Source: Sordariomycetes sp. S80-01Y (Eukaryota > Ascomycota > Sordariomycetes). Taken from it: a DNA stretch of 64,000 nucleotides. A program made the position numbers and the translations under genes. The stretch lies in the NCBI GenBank assembly GCA_037042185.1, contig JAXQJY010000029.1:620001-684000 (forward strand). The letters run 5' to 3'. Positions 34,117 through 45,137 of this stretch are shown in pieces; positions within the stretch are counted from its first letter, which is position 1, and the number at the start of each line of letters is the position of its first letter. The notes under the pieces were generated by a model. It worked only from the letters and a program-made list of their open reading frames with translations. It was not told where the DNA came from and ran no database searches.

Positions 34117-35889
34117 CTTGGCGCTATGACGGTTACGGCGAGGCTAGACTAGGGAGTTGAGTATCGTGACTTGTGTGATCAAGGATTTGGCGGACAAGTT
34201 GGGCACGATGGACGATGTTGAATGATTTAAAGAAGAACAACACCTATGTATCTTCGGAGCGATTGAGGTGTCCGCGATGCAGCATCAAGCAGCAAAGAGG
34301 GGACCAACAGACTCCACACTCGCCTCTGGCACATCTTGGCCGATTGCCTGTATGCAATGGAGTCACGGAGTTGCAGTCCAGATGTGAGGTCCAAGACCAC
34401 TGGCGGCCGTTGGGGGCTGGCCCACGACACATGCGTCCTCGGCCCAGGGCTGCGGGAGCTTCCAACGAATCTGGATAGCTGCTCGGGCCTAGGGCAACGG
34501 TTTCGAGGGGTTGCTGGTGTGTTATGCAGGACCGATAGTTCTCAAGCAGGGTTTGAGAAGCAAGGAGGGAGCTCATTGGACAATTGGACCAAGCGGATAC
34601 AACATGATTTTTCTTCGGCAGCCGCCTGGCGGACCCCCCCGCTTGATGTCGAACACAGGGTCCGCGGGAGTTCCGAGAGATGGGTTCCGGCCGAGGGCTT
34701 GACTCTTGAAGAAGGCAACGTTGGGGTCGGAATGACTCGCACCCCACGCACAGACCAGAAATGTCTACGAGAGATATTAACTAAGTAATTGCTCGGACTC
34801 AACGTTGGAAGTGAATGTCTCGGGCGCCGGTTTGCGTTCGGCCGGGTGCGAAATGCTCGGCACAGTCCCACCCACCGTACCGTGCCGCAACAGGACTTGG
34901 AGCTCTTCTCGGACTAGCAGCGGGCCTCCTACCGCTATGATCGTGATGATCTTCACATGTAACGGGGCACAACCTTGGAAGGCCTGAGAGATCTTGGATG
35001 GCCCTTGCGAGCTCCGTTCTTCTCAAACAAGTGGCTGAACTTTGTCACAACTCGACCCCGGGATCGGCCAGGGGGGACATTGCGAGATCGCACGACGTGT
35101 CGTGCAGCTTGGACCTGGATTCGCGATCACATACAGCACAAGTCCGGGCTTGGATGGCCCGTTGTTTCCTGCAGGGGAAACTCAGAAGAATCAGTTTGGC
35201 GAAGCAGAAGAAACCGTTGGCAAGTCGCCACAGGACCAGGAACCCGCCCTCGCTACACAACTCTCCACTTCGCTTTAAGCAGCGTCCGTCTTGGTTCGAC
35301 GGGGAAGTCGAGGGCCAAGCCGAGAGCGCCACCCCACCCCGCGACTGTTCCGCTGCTCCCACGAGTCCGAATACACGAGCTTGGCAAGCTAACGAGCGAC
35401 GGGCCCCGAATTCCAGGTTTTGGTGGCAGCAGACGTTGAGGCTTGACAGCGGCAACGGCTCTCGCATTGTTTTCCATCAGCGAGCGTCCAGGGGGGATAG
35501 GGCTGCCCAGGCCGGTCTCAGTGAGCCGCACAATCTTCCAAGGAAATGGGGCCCAGCCGTTGAAGGCTTGACTCAAGATGCTCCAATGTTTTTTTCTCTT
35601 CCCTGGGCGTCCCTCGGTAGACCAGTAGCCGTCGGACGGAGACATTCTTGCTGCATTTGATGCCTTGCTGATGTGCGATTCTCGCCTAGCGCTTTCACGA
35701 GGCCGAGCCTTACTTCTACGCTACATCATCATATAGCCCATGTGGCGCGCAAAAGACCTCGGGGAGCCCCTTAAGTCTTCTTCTTCCTATACTTGCCTCT
35801 CCGCTTTGTTATCTATCTGTTGCTTGGGTAGCGTAGCCTTGATACTTGGAAGCGTCCGCCCAGCAGCAGGCTGACAACACGACCTCGAC
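34117..35889. other. 1.8-kb gap between divergent genes
   Basis: I find no gene here, although both strands have several open frames of 60-220 codons that overlap each other and lack recognisable domains. The 10-mer CCAGGGGGGA occurs at 35068 and 35488. The gap is the divergent upstream region of the GMC oxidoreductase and the Pth11-like gene. Its length is unusual for this gene-dense window. Confidence 0.4.
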
Positions 35890-37169
35890 ATGGCGCTTCA
35901 GGAGCTGAGCCTCCCGGTGAAGCCAATAGTCAGGACTCACTTCATTGTCAATTGTGTCCTGGTTGTCATCACGCTAGCTGTCGTTGCGCTGCGCATGGTC
36001 GCTCGCTTCATCACCAGCGTATCGCTCGGCTGGGATGACTACCTCATTTTGCTTGCCGTGCCCCAAGGCATAGGCATGCTCGTCATACAGGGCCTGTGTA
36101 AGTACTCTTCTCCTCTCCCGCGAGGGAAGCCTAGGGTGATCATCGATGTGGCCTGTCGAAAGACGACCAAGAAGCGCGGAGCTGTATCTGACTGGAACAG
36201 ACATGCCAATGGGCGTCGGCTACCCCATCACGGAGACAATCGCCAACCTCGAAATCATCCTCAAGCTCATGGTATCCTACTCCCTGATCTACACCTTCGC
36301 CATCAGCACCATCAAGCTGAGCGTCCTCCTCTTCTACCTCCGCGTCTTCGTGGGCCAGCGCTTCCGCCTCATCACCAAGATCGTCGCGGGCGTGGTTGTG
36401 GTCTACACCTTGGCCAACGTCCTGCTGCTGGTGCTCATATGTCGACCGTTCGCCGCCAACTACGACATGACTGTGGACGGGAGTTGCGGTGATCAGCCGA
36501 CGGCCTACATCAGCATTGGGGCGTACAACATCATCTCGGATGTGGTCATCCTGTGCTTGCCGATTCCGATGGTTTGGCGGCTGAAGGCGAAGAGGGAGAT
36601 GAAGATTGGCCTGACTCTCATTTTCCTTGTCGGTCTGATGTAAGTCATGTTCTGGTGTCCTGCTTAGAGCGTATGCTAATGTTTTGGCTCCTAGTGTCTC
36701 CGGCGTCGCTGTCGGCCGCATCTTCACCCTGAAAGCCCTCAGGCTGGCCAACATCACCGAGACAATGGTCTGGGTGGACTTCCTCTCCACGACCGAGGTG
36801 ACGCTCGGCATCCTTTGCGTCTCCATACCCATGCTGGGTCCCATCCTCGGCCGCGTCCTCAAGAACCGCGGCGCTTCCAAGCTCAGCGCCACGCCGGAGC
36901 GCAACCAGCAGTTCGGCTACGGCTCCGAAAGGAGCAGCAGGAAGAAGAGGACGATGGACGACACGCTGTGCATGGACACCATCTACGGGGACGACAACGC
37001 GAACCACGACGCCAACGTCGTGGGCGGCAAGGCGGACAGGGCAGGCGAGAGAGGGGAGGCGAGCACCGACGACGGGAGCGAAGCCAGTCTCAACGGGGGC
37101 AGGGAGCTTGATGGGGGGAGGGGGAAGGCGATTGTCGTGCAGAAGCAGTGGTCTGTTTCACATAACTGA
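35890..37169 (+). CDS. Pth11-like seven-transmembrane protein (fungal rhodopsin-type domain)
   Basis: Predicted 373 residues from three exons (35890-36097, 36201-36639, 36695-37169). Seven hydrophobic segments are visible: the first at residues 20-38 (VNCVLVVITLAVVALRM), then a block beginning SLGWDDYLILLAV, a GWDD motif typical of this family. Next come SLIYTFAISTIKLSVLLFYL, VVVYTLANVLLLVLICRPF and ISDVVILCLPIPMVWRL, all hallmarks of the fungal integral-membrane family that includes Pth11. No N-terminal CFEM cysteine domain is present. The ~100-residue cytosolic tail is polar and Gly-rich. Family members sense surface or chemical cues, but most are uncharacterised. It converges on the arylsulfotransferase gene. 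Confidence 0.85.
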
Positions 37170-37741
37170 GGAGCATCTTCATGATGCGGAGGCGTGGAAA
37201 AGAATTCTTCTGAAGCATAACACTCGGCGTTTGGCAAAGCATTTGGTGAAGGTTTACTCGGCGATTCATGAAGACTAGGGACGAACGACAAAGAAGCATC
37301 ACTGCGTACCTCAATGATTCAATAGGCTGATATCCGAGAATAGCAGCAGTCAAGGCTCCACAGCACTCATTTGGCTCAAAAGATGCCTAAGTACCGTTCG
37401 CACGGTCGAGCAATGGTTCTATGCCATCCATCTCCCAAAGCTCAATCTTCATGCTCGTGATTTCCACCGATGTTCACTTACACGCCTGACTACCTTTCCA
37501 AAAGAGGCTTCTAAACATACTGGGCCTGATGTAACGCTGTTGGTCGGGACGCCAAGGCCATGTTTTTGAACCAGAACGTGTGTATTAGGACACTATGCAT
37601 TACTAAAGGCGGCTGAGTCTGTAATCGAACGATGATGGTTCGTCCTAGGTGCACGCAACACCACGGATCATGATAACCAAAGGGTCCGAGTGGAAAAGGT
37701 AAGGTATGTCATTATCAAAGAATATAGGCCGTAAACACCGC
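37170..37741. other. Convergent intergenic region
   Basis: It lies between the 3' ends of the Pth11-like gene and the arylsulfotransferase gene. I see nothing in it beyond untranslated sequence. Confidence 0.5.
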
Positions 37742-39604
37742 TCAAACATCGTCGTCGTCGCTGGTATACAGCGGCTGCATCTCGTGCGGCTTCCCCTTTC
37801 TCCTCCCCCACTTTCTCCTCCTGTTCCACCAAGTCCTCGTCCGCCTGGGCACGCAGCAACAGCACCACTTCATGACGGACGGCTGAGCGAGCTGCCACGT
37901 CTTTGCGATGATCCTCCAGATCCTGCTCCTCAGCGGGCGGCAGGAGTCCCAGACGAAGAGGAACGCGCAGACCAGCACCACGTTGGCGAGCCACTTCAGC
38001 CAGCCCAGCACGACGCCGAGAATGTCGACGGGTGGCACGTTGCCCATGCTGCGGGACAGCTTTTGGGAGTGGATGAGCGTGTCGCCGTTTTTGTCAATGG
38101 ATGCGACACGGAGATAGGCGGGCATGCTGGAGTCGATGTCGAAGGTGGTTTCGAAGTAGCCGTTCTTCTCCTTGATGTCAATGTCGATCCAAGGTCCTTC
38201 CTCGGCGGCCTCCCACTCTGCGCCTTGGAGGAGCCACTTTTCAGTCTGGGTGTCCCCGTTCCAGCTGACGTGCAGCAGCCCTTCGGACGGATCGAAGAAG
38301 ACATCTGGGCGCTTGGTGGGCTTGCCGACCCAGTCACCCTTGAAGGCGCGGTAGCTGTTGACGAAACCAAGGTGGAAGATGGCCCAGGGTCCGAAGTGCA
38401 CATCGCAGAGAACCTCGCTGGTTTCCGTATCAAACTCGGTGAAGGCGGGGAAGAAACCGTAGTCCACCATCATGGAGCGCCCTTCATCCCAGAGCTGCGC
38501 CGAGCCTTGCGAGTCGGCATGCTTGCCAGCTGAAGGATCGAAGACTTCGTGGAGGAGCTTTGCCGTCTTCTCCTCCTGGTCGAGCTGAATGACTAGGCCG
38601 CGCGAGTAGTCGTAGGGAGTGGCGGGCCCGTCGCGTTCGGCCTTGGCGTTATCGAACATGGTGATGACGTCGTTGTCGTCGATACGGATGTGGTGCTGGT
38701 AGGTAAAGTCGATTGCCTTCCCATCCGAGAGATCCTTGAACTCGTTGTGCTTTCCGCCGAGGGTCCAGAGGAGGGTGCCGTCGGGGGAGATGCAGTGAAT
38801 GGTCTGGGTGTGGCGGCCGGAGACAATGTAGTTGCCGTCCTTGTCCTTGTCCATGCTGTTGATGTGGAAGTAGTCGAAGCCCTTTTCGGGGGTGTACCCG
38901 GTGTCACGTCCGGCGTAGTAGCGGATGGTGTCCTCTAGCGGGATGCTGCTGCTTGCGCGCCATTCAAACAACAGCTCCCCAGTCTCAATGTCGACTTCTT
39001 GGAAAACACTATCCATCAGCCAGCCCTCTTTAGGTCCGCCAATAGGGCTGAGGTCCCACGTTCTCGCAGTGTAGGCGGTCAGCAAGGCGGTGTCGTCCTT
39101 GGTGATGTGGAACTCGTGAAGGTCGCTGAGGAAACCCTCGCCATGGGCCCTGAATGTTCTGAAGACGTTGTAGTTCTCGTCGACCATGTAATGCTGACCG
39201 CGCCCCCAGCCCATGCTGATGCCCTCGAGATCCTTCCAAAAGGTGAGGTACTGCTTCCCCTTGTAGGTCTGGGACTGGAGGTCGGCAGCAACACCAAACT
39301 GCTGAACACCAGACCACACCAAGTTGCCCTTGCCATCCATGATCATGGGACCGCCCTTTTCCACCGCGCGCCCCTTGGGCGTAAACAGGTAGTATCCGTT
39401 CATGCATCGTTCATCCCACTGCAGAAAGTTGAGACGCGGCACGGGCGAGCCCTTGAAGGAAGGGAAATTGGTGACGGGAAAGAGGCCATACCAGCCCCAT
39501 TCGTAGAGATGATGCGAGCTGAAGACATCGCTCGTGGCTTGAGCGAGGCAGATAAAGCAGCTTATCGCGACCAGCGCGATACAGAGACGGGTGAGCCTCA
39601 GCAT
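37742..39604 (-). CDS. Membrane-anchored arylsulfotransferase (ASST-like)
   Basis: Predicted 620 residues in one exon. A signal peptide covers residues 1-23 (hydrophobic core LCIALVAISCFICLA). The body is a beta-propeller of the fungal arylsulfotransferase family: GPMIMDGKGNLVWSG, DLHEFHITKDDTALLT, GFDYFHINSMDKDKDGNYIV, DGTLLWTLGGK and FTYQHHIRIDDNDVITMFDN, giving several conserved His residues expected at the active site. Bacterial ASST enzymes move sulfate from one phenolic ester to another without PAPS; that chemistry is inferred here. Near residue 545 a hydrophobic helix (WLANVVLVCAFLFVW) follows, then a tail with CCCC and many Arg/Lys, ending in DDDD. Predicted topology is an outside propeller with a cytosolic basic tail. 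It lies between two sulfatase modules. Confidence 0.9.
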   Translation of the reverse strand: MLRLTRLCIALVAISCFICLAQATSDVFSSHHLYEWGWYGLFPVTNFPSFKGSPVPRLNFLQWDERCMNGYYLFTPKGRAVEKGGPMIMDGKGNLVWSGVQQFGVAADLQSQTYKGKQYLTFWKDLEGISMGWGRGQHYMVDENYNVFRTFRAHGEGFLSDLHEFHITKDDTALLTAYTARTWDLSPIGGPKEGWLMDSVFQEVDIETGELLFEWRASSSIPLEDTIRYYAGRDTGYTPEKGFDYFHINSMDKDKDGNYIVSGRHTQTIHCISPDGTLLWTLGGKHNEFKDLSDGKAIDFTYQHHIRIDDNDVITMFDNAKAERDGPATPYDYSRGLVIQLDQEEKTAKLLHEVFDPSAGKHADSQGSAQLWDEGRSMMVDYGFFPAFTEFDTETSEVLCDVHFGPWAIFHLGFVNSYRAFKGDWVGKPTKRPDVFFDPSEGLLHVSWNGDTQTEKWLLQGAEWEAAEEGPWIDIDIKEKNGYFETTFDIDSSMPAYLRVASIDKNGDTLIHSQKLSRSMGNVPPVDILGVVLGWLKWLANVVLVCAFLFVWDSCRPLRSRIWRIIAKTWQLAQPSVMKWCCCCVPRRTRTWWNRRRKWGRRKGKPHEMQPLYTSDDDDV

Positions 39605-41190
39605 GATGGGTCTGAGAATTTAACCGCGCCCTGAGCGAGGCTCGCGGCACACGTGCTCGGTTGCCACTCTGGTGCCCCTGACGTCGCAGTGAGAGCAGAA
39701 CTGCCGTCGCGCGGGATGAAGAAGAAAGGACGACTCAAAGCAGCTGCAAGTTGCCACGCAGTAAGGACTGGGCAGAGGTGAGGGCAAAAAGACGATATGG
39801 CGGCTGCTCGAGTTTGAGCGTCACAAAGTCGATCGTCGTTTGGTCTCTTTCGATGCGCCCAGGAAATTGGCGGCGGAGCCTGAGCCTGCAGACGTCGCCC
39901 ACCCACATGCACAGGCATGCATGGGGGAGAAACTCGCACGCTGTATGGCCGGTTCAGCGAGCGCAGGGGGATGAGGGTGATGTGGCGTAGCACTGGGAGG
40001 CGGGTCGACGTCCTCTGGCAGGGGCTTGAGGCGCCCGGAACAGGTGATGCTGGGCGGGTCTCGGTCGGGGCAGGTTAAGGTTTGGCAGGGCTACCGGCAG
40101 TGAGGGATGAGAGTCAATAATCCGGGATATGAACGCAGCAGTAATATGAGGATGCGAAAGGACGACCAGAAGTCCGCGGCGATGGAGGAAAGGAGGAGTG
40201 ACCGACCGGCGGGCCCCTGGAGAGTCGAGTCGAGGTGATGGATGCCGTGTCGGTGCCCCGTGGGAGTCAGCGAATAACCATAAAAGCGCCCCGAGACTAG
40301 AGCTGTTAGTGGTCGTTTTGGGGCTCTCAGCGGGGCTCCCCTCCCCCCCGTAGAGCATGTTGGGGGGGCATTTTGGCCTGTGGTGCGGAAGGATTTAGCA
40401 TTTAGGCTTCTGACGCGTGGCACGGCATGCCATCATTGTGCATCGTGCGTGAAATTGCTGTCGTCGTGACCTCGCTTGCCGTCTCCGACCTGCTGCTCGT
40501 ATTGCCCGCCTTGGTGGCCTGTCTTGGTGCCCGCGCGATATGGAATAAAGCCACGTGAGCTCTGACAATGCATAGAATCCGGTCTTCACGCCAAGCGCGC
40601 CCTGCGAACGCTGCCTCTCCACCGTCTGCAGGACTCAGACTCGGAGCGTCGAGTTGGCTGCGGCAGTGCAATCGCGGAGCATCGGCGACCGACCTGCCGA
40701 CTGGCAACGGCGCTGGTGGTGATTGGGCCACTGGCACACCACGAGTCAGGGGGCGGGTGGGCGGAGGAGTCTGACCTGTGCTTCACCCTGACATGTGCAG
40801 CACGTTTCGTTGACTTTCCTCTTTTCCCCCAATGGAAGCCGGTCCAAGGACTATGCTCAAGTCACGTGCACGCAGCACACAAACTACCTCAGATCAAGGA
40901 CGGAGCCGACGCTACTCTTCTTGTCGTTGGCTTGTAATAAATCTCGGAGGCCCTCCTAATGGCTACTGCTGCAGACGAGAAGCTTGAGCTAATTGCCCTC
41001 CAACCTGTGACCAAGGATTAAGCCATGAACCTCCGCTGCACATTGATCCTTCAGCCTAAGGAACCACTACAATGGCCAATCATGACTCCCAACCAAATTT
41101 CCATTGGCAACTGAAAGGCTCAGTCAAGCATCGAGCATCATCAACTTTTCGCTGCACGGGAACTGCGAATCTCGAGCTGCCAGGTCAGTT
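39605..41190. other. 1.6-kb gap upstream of the arylsulfotransferase
   Basis: No gene is supported. A C7 run (40343-40349) and a G7 run (40362-40368) form a short inverted repeat. The rest is presumably the arylsulfotransferase promoter and the 3' flank of the minus-strand regulator. Confidence 0.4.
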
Positions 41191-43290
41191 CTAGAACTCT
41201 GTCTGCATCCCGCGTGTCCAATCGCTGGGCAAGAAGATGGACGAATCCAGTCCAAAGTCGGGCAGTCCCAGATCTGGCAGCTCGTACAAGGATGCGTCTA
41301 TGCCGTGATAATCCCATTCCCCCAGAGTACTTGTGTCATCCAGAAGCCCGGACACGACGTCAGCTCCTTCGTTGTTTGCACGGGTACGCTGAGCTGCGTC
41401 TACCATTCCAGACGCTACTGGTGGTGCTTGGTTACAATCCATGGCTGGCGACTTGAGGGCTGTTTCAACGTGGGTCTCTGTGGTTGAGGGTGAAAGCAGG
41501 AAGCTGTCACCCTTGCTGGGCATGTCAATCTGCCCGATGAGGCTGTGCTTGGATAGGACGTGACGAGATCGCGCGTGCGTGGTCGGCGGCTCCATCATCT
41601 TTGGGCCTCGGGCTTGTCGCGTTGCAGCTTGCGCCGAAGGGAGCTCCTCGCTGACCAACGTCTCGGCGTCTTGTATCTGCGTTTCGAGTCAGCTTCCAAG
41701 GTGTTGAGACGCCCGAGGAGAACTCACAATGGCCTTTACTGCCGGAGTCGGAGCGAACATAGACCGCAGGAACCGCAGCCCTACCTGGCAACGATCTGTT
41801 ATCGTCTCATAAACCTCGTTCGAGCCCGCCGCGGTCGTGCAATACGACCTTATCATCACTCGAAGGCACTGATAAACGCACACGGCAACGTCGAGATCCA
41901 AGGGCACATCATCGACTTGAGCCGCATCTACCGCTGACAGCATGTCCGTGACCGCCTTTGGACTCTCCAAACACCGCTTCTCGCTTGCTGTTCGGAAATC
42001 CAAGTCGAGCTCAGCTGTCGTCTCTCGCGGCAGCGACTCCACGAGACCGTCTAGCACGAGGCGATGTAAGATGCAAACGACACCATGCCAAGTGGCATGC
42101 AGTGACAGGAAAATCGAGAGTGTAGTTGAATAGGCGTGGAGCATGATGTTGTGCTTCGAGAGCTTGTAGGCTGCTGGTAAGTCATCCCGGAAGGTTTCGA
42201 GGTCCCTTTGGCAGTTCAGGATGCCCTCAATGATTGCAGTCGTCGGCGTGCGTCTCTCGACAGCCTTCTTGGTGAATTGGAGAGCCTGGTGCCGCAATCG
42301 TGCCAGCCGCAAGATGAGCGCCAAAGGACTGTCTTCCCGCCTGTCGCTGCCGTCTCCTGGTGGCAGGTCCATTTCGAAATTGCGCTCATGGCAAGGAAAG
42401 TCGACGTGTATCATGTCGGACAGCGACAGCGCGAAATCTTGATATCCAGCCGCCAACGTCGAGTCGATCAGGTACAACGACCACATCGTTCGTCGACACG
42501 ATTCCCGAGCCAGGAAACTCAGCTGAGGGTCCTCGTAATTCAATCGCAGCCCGGTGGCAAAGCGGACGGCGATTGCTGAGAGCATGAATACACTTGCAAA
42601 GCGCTTTGTGAGCGCACGGTACTTGACGATGAGAATAAGGGCCTGGATTCGGGGTACCGTCGGCCGTTCCATATCATCGAGAACCATCGCGGCGGCTTCG
42701 TCGATGAGATTTTCACCCAGATCCCGAGTATCCTGCCCCAGATCACCCAGGAGGGAGCAAATCCCGACTATTGACAAGAGCAAGGCGCGGTCAAGTAAGC
42801 CGTTGCGGTACTGTTCGACTATGCAAGCTCTATGCAAGAAGGCGAAGACCGGGATGCGATCCAGCTTCTCAAAGAAGACTCGGAAGGCCAGCATCGCCAA
42901 GTCTCGCGGTACTTCGTTCTCCGTTGCTCCAAACTGGCCGTTCCCAGTAACATCCGGCTCTGTCTCGAACGAAGCTGAACTTGTGCCGCCTGCTTCAGGT
43001 TGGCTCTTAGGACCCGGATATGAGCAGCTCAAACCTAGCCTCGAACACCTCTGGCAAGTCGGCCTTTCCTCGTTGCATCGTATCCTCCTTGCATGGCAAG
43101 CGAAGCACGCGGCGTGGGCTCTTCTTCGGCGAATCGGTGGCTGCGAAACGGAGTTCCTGGGTCTCATTTCGTAAGAGCAGGTGAAGCTGAGGCGTTCGCA
43201 GTTACCGCAGGTCCCTTTGCGGCCATCGCAGCGGACTTTGCGTGCTCTGCATGTGGCGCAGGTATTAGGTGACTGACGGGAGGGCGTCAT
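41191..43290 (-). CDS. Transcription factor with two tandem Zn2Cys6 clusters (TF2)
   Basis: Predicted 682 residues from two exons (43290-41728 and 41676-41191). Two complete zinc clusters sit close to the N-terminus: C11, C14, C21, C28, C31, C38 and C62, C65, C72, C79, C82, C89, with a 23-residue linker holding a basic IRRRRAH. The regulatory domain (about residues 120-420) carries ESCRRTMWSLYLIDS and PCHERNFEMDLP, which align by eye with TF1 of this window. Unlike TF1, no intron interrupts the first cluster. The C-terminal tail is acidic and ends in LPDLGLPDFGLDSS, a likely activation region. Its place beside sulfatase 2 suggests it regulates the sulfatase locus; that is inference. Confidence 0.9.
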
Positions 43291-43646
43291 GGCCTATCCG
43301 GTGAAAAGCCTAGCAAGGCCGCGAAAGTTGACTCGCAGCTCACTGACGGGACTGATGTAGGTTGAGGTCGGAGAAATACCAAATTGTCGTGACATCCGCC
43401 ATCAAATAAGCGGGGTGGTGATTCTGGGGCCCCGGCTTCTTAGTCGTAGCTAATGGGGCTCTACCACAGATACCGGATGTCGGTCATCACCGGGTACGTG
43501 ACTAGCTGTGTCTCACTGTGGACTTTAACTACTTGTGATGGTTCTGCCTATGAGATCGATCGTCTTTTAGTATCACAACCGTAGGTATCTTGGGTTCTTT
43601 TCCTGGTTTTGTGGGATCGACTTGATGTCATTTGGCCAGCTTGTAC
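43291..43646. other. Intergenic, TF2 to sulfatase 2
   Basis: TF2 promoter and sulfatase 2 3' flank (both genes on minus). CGG/CCG triplets cluster at about 43470-43496 (ACCGGATG, TCGGTC, ACCGGGT), which would permit zinc-cluster binding. No gene is seen. Confidence 0.35.
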
Positions 43647-45137
43647 TTAAATCAGCTTATAAGCTGTAACACTATCTGTTCGCGGCGAATCCGCATCAAA
43701 GTCGAAGCGATCAGGCATGCAGAGGCCTTCGCGGGCGTAATTAGACGACAGGTATCTCATCACCGGTGCCCCGTCCCTCCACAGCCAAAGGTCTTTCGTC
43801 TGCTTCTGCCACGCCTCCAGCCGATGCCGCATCTCCCTCAGCGTCGATTCGAACTCGGGCAGCCCTGCAAGATTGTTCACCTCTTGGGAATCCTCATCCA
43901 TGTCGTAAAGCTCTTCGGGCGGCCGACGGATATAGTCTTTCAACTTCCTCGGTCCGATCATGGCCGGCGACTCCGACGTGCCCGAGTTTCGCATGCCTTC
44001 GAACGACAGCGAGGCGTACAGGTCCATTGCGAAGGGGAAGTCAAGTTTCCAGCACACATTACGATGGTATTTGAATTTCCGAGTTCGCATGTACCGTGTT
44101 GGCCAGTAGTTAGTGATCTCGTGAAACGTGTGAGATCCGAAAACACAGTCCCATCCCGGTTCGGGGCCTTCACAGCCGACGATGGGCAATATTGAGCGGC
44201 CGCTTCGCTGTTTCTTGTCGGGAGGAGCCTGCAGACTGATCTTACCGGCCCAGTCGAGGAATGTTGGGAGGATGTCGACGTAGGACACGAGATTAGGGTT
44301 GACTACTCCACCGCTGTTGCCGGGCACTTTCATCAAGAACGGCAATCTCACCCCAGCGTCGAACAGCGTTGTCTTGGAGTTGATGAACGGCGGCCCATTG
44401 TCGCTAAGGAAGAGGACCAGAGTATCCTGCGTTAGGTCCTGCTGTTCTAGACAATCGAGAATCAATCCGACTCCTTGGTCTAACCGATGGATGGCTCTGT
44501 AATATTCGGCCAGCTCTCGTCGTACTTCTGGCAGATCACTGAGATACGAAGGCACTATCACATCCTCCGGCTTGAAGATGTGATCCGTTAGTCGACTATC
44601 GTAGTTCCCTTCGACATTTCCAAAGCCCGCTCTTCTTTGTAGCTGACGGTGCGGGTCCACAAAGCCAACAGTCAAGTAAAAGGATTTATCTTCTGACCTT
44701 GCGTCTGCGAAGAAGTCGTTCACTTGCTCTGCGATCCACGCCACGTTTCTCGACTCGCTTTCGTTCTGAACCTGCCAGGGATACAGACTCTCGGGGCTGA
44801 CGTGGACTTTCCCAATGATACCAGTCTTGTATCCCATCTTGTTAAACACCTCGGGTGCAGTCTCGACGTCGGCGAAGGTCTGGAATCCATTGGCACCGTG
44901 TGTCAATCCGTAGCTCCCGCTCTGGTGCGTGTGAAGCCCGGTGTTGATGACTGTCCGGCTCCCGCTACAGGAGGCAGTGCTTGTAAAGGCCATATCGAAT
45001 TGGGTGCCTGACGATGCGAGCTTGTCGAGGTTGGGCGTTGGCAGAGCTGGGTTCCTGTAGCAGCCGAGCTGTTCGCGACCAAGGTCGTCAGCTATGAGCA
45101 TTAGGATATTCTTTTTCGGCGCCATTTTGCTCTGCAT
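43647..45137 (-). CDS. Sulfatase 2 (PF00884 type, paralogue of sulfatase 1)
   Basis: Predicted 496 residues in one exon; a second ATG four codons in (45125) has the better context, AAAATGG, and would give 492. Metal-binding DD at 17-18 lies in LIADDLG, and the catalytic box is C57-S-G-S-R61, again with Gly in the Pro position. It shares long blocks with sulfatase 1: STASCSGSR, GIIGKVHV, LTVGF-DPHR, NSKTTL-DAGVRLP, GVVNPN and GSHTFHEI-NYWPTR. There is no signal peptide, so it is probably cytosolic. The sulfated substrate is unknown. It is transcribed divergently from sugar porter 2 across 580 bp, and TF2 lies just downstream. Confidence 0.92.
   Translation of the reverse strand: MQSKMAPKKNILMLIADDLGREQLGCYRNPALPTPNLDKLASSGTQFDMAFTSTASCSGSRTVINTGLHTHQSGSYGLTHGANGFQTFADVETAPEVFNKMGYKTGIIGKVHVSPESLYPWQVQNESESRNVAWIAEQVNDFFADARSEDKSFYLTVGFVDPHRQLQRRAGFGNVEGNYDSRLTDHIFKPEDVIVPSYLSDLPEVRRELAEYYRAIHRLDQGVGLILDCLEQQDLTQDTLVLFLSDNGPPFINSKTTLFDAGVRLPFLMKVPGNSGGVVNPNLVSYVDILPTFLDWAGKISLQAPPDKKQRSGRSILPIVGCEGPEPGWDCVFGSHTFHEITNYWPTRYMRTRKFKYHRNVCWKLDFPFAMDLYASLSFEGMRNSGTSESPAMIGPRKLKDYIRRPPEELYDMDEDSQEVNNLAGLPEFESTLREMRHRLEAWQKQTKDLWLWRDGAPVMRYLSSNYAREGLCMPDRFDFDADSPRTDSVTAYKLI

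Noticed and set aside
34998-35660. 220-codon plus-strand open frame in the 1.8-kb gap.
   Set aside because: It overlaps several other open frames of similar size on both strands and its product matches no family I know.
37706-38533. 275-codon plus-strand frame opposite the arylsulfotransferase.
   Set aside because: It is a shadow of the well-supported minus-strand gene.
40343-40368. C7/G7 inverted repeat with 12-base spacer.
   Set aside because: Too short and simple to claim a structural RNA or regulatory role.
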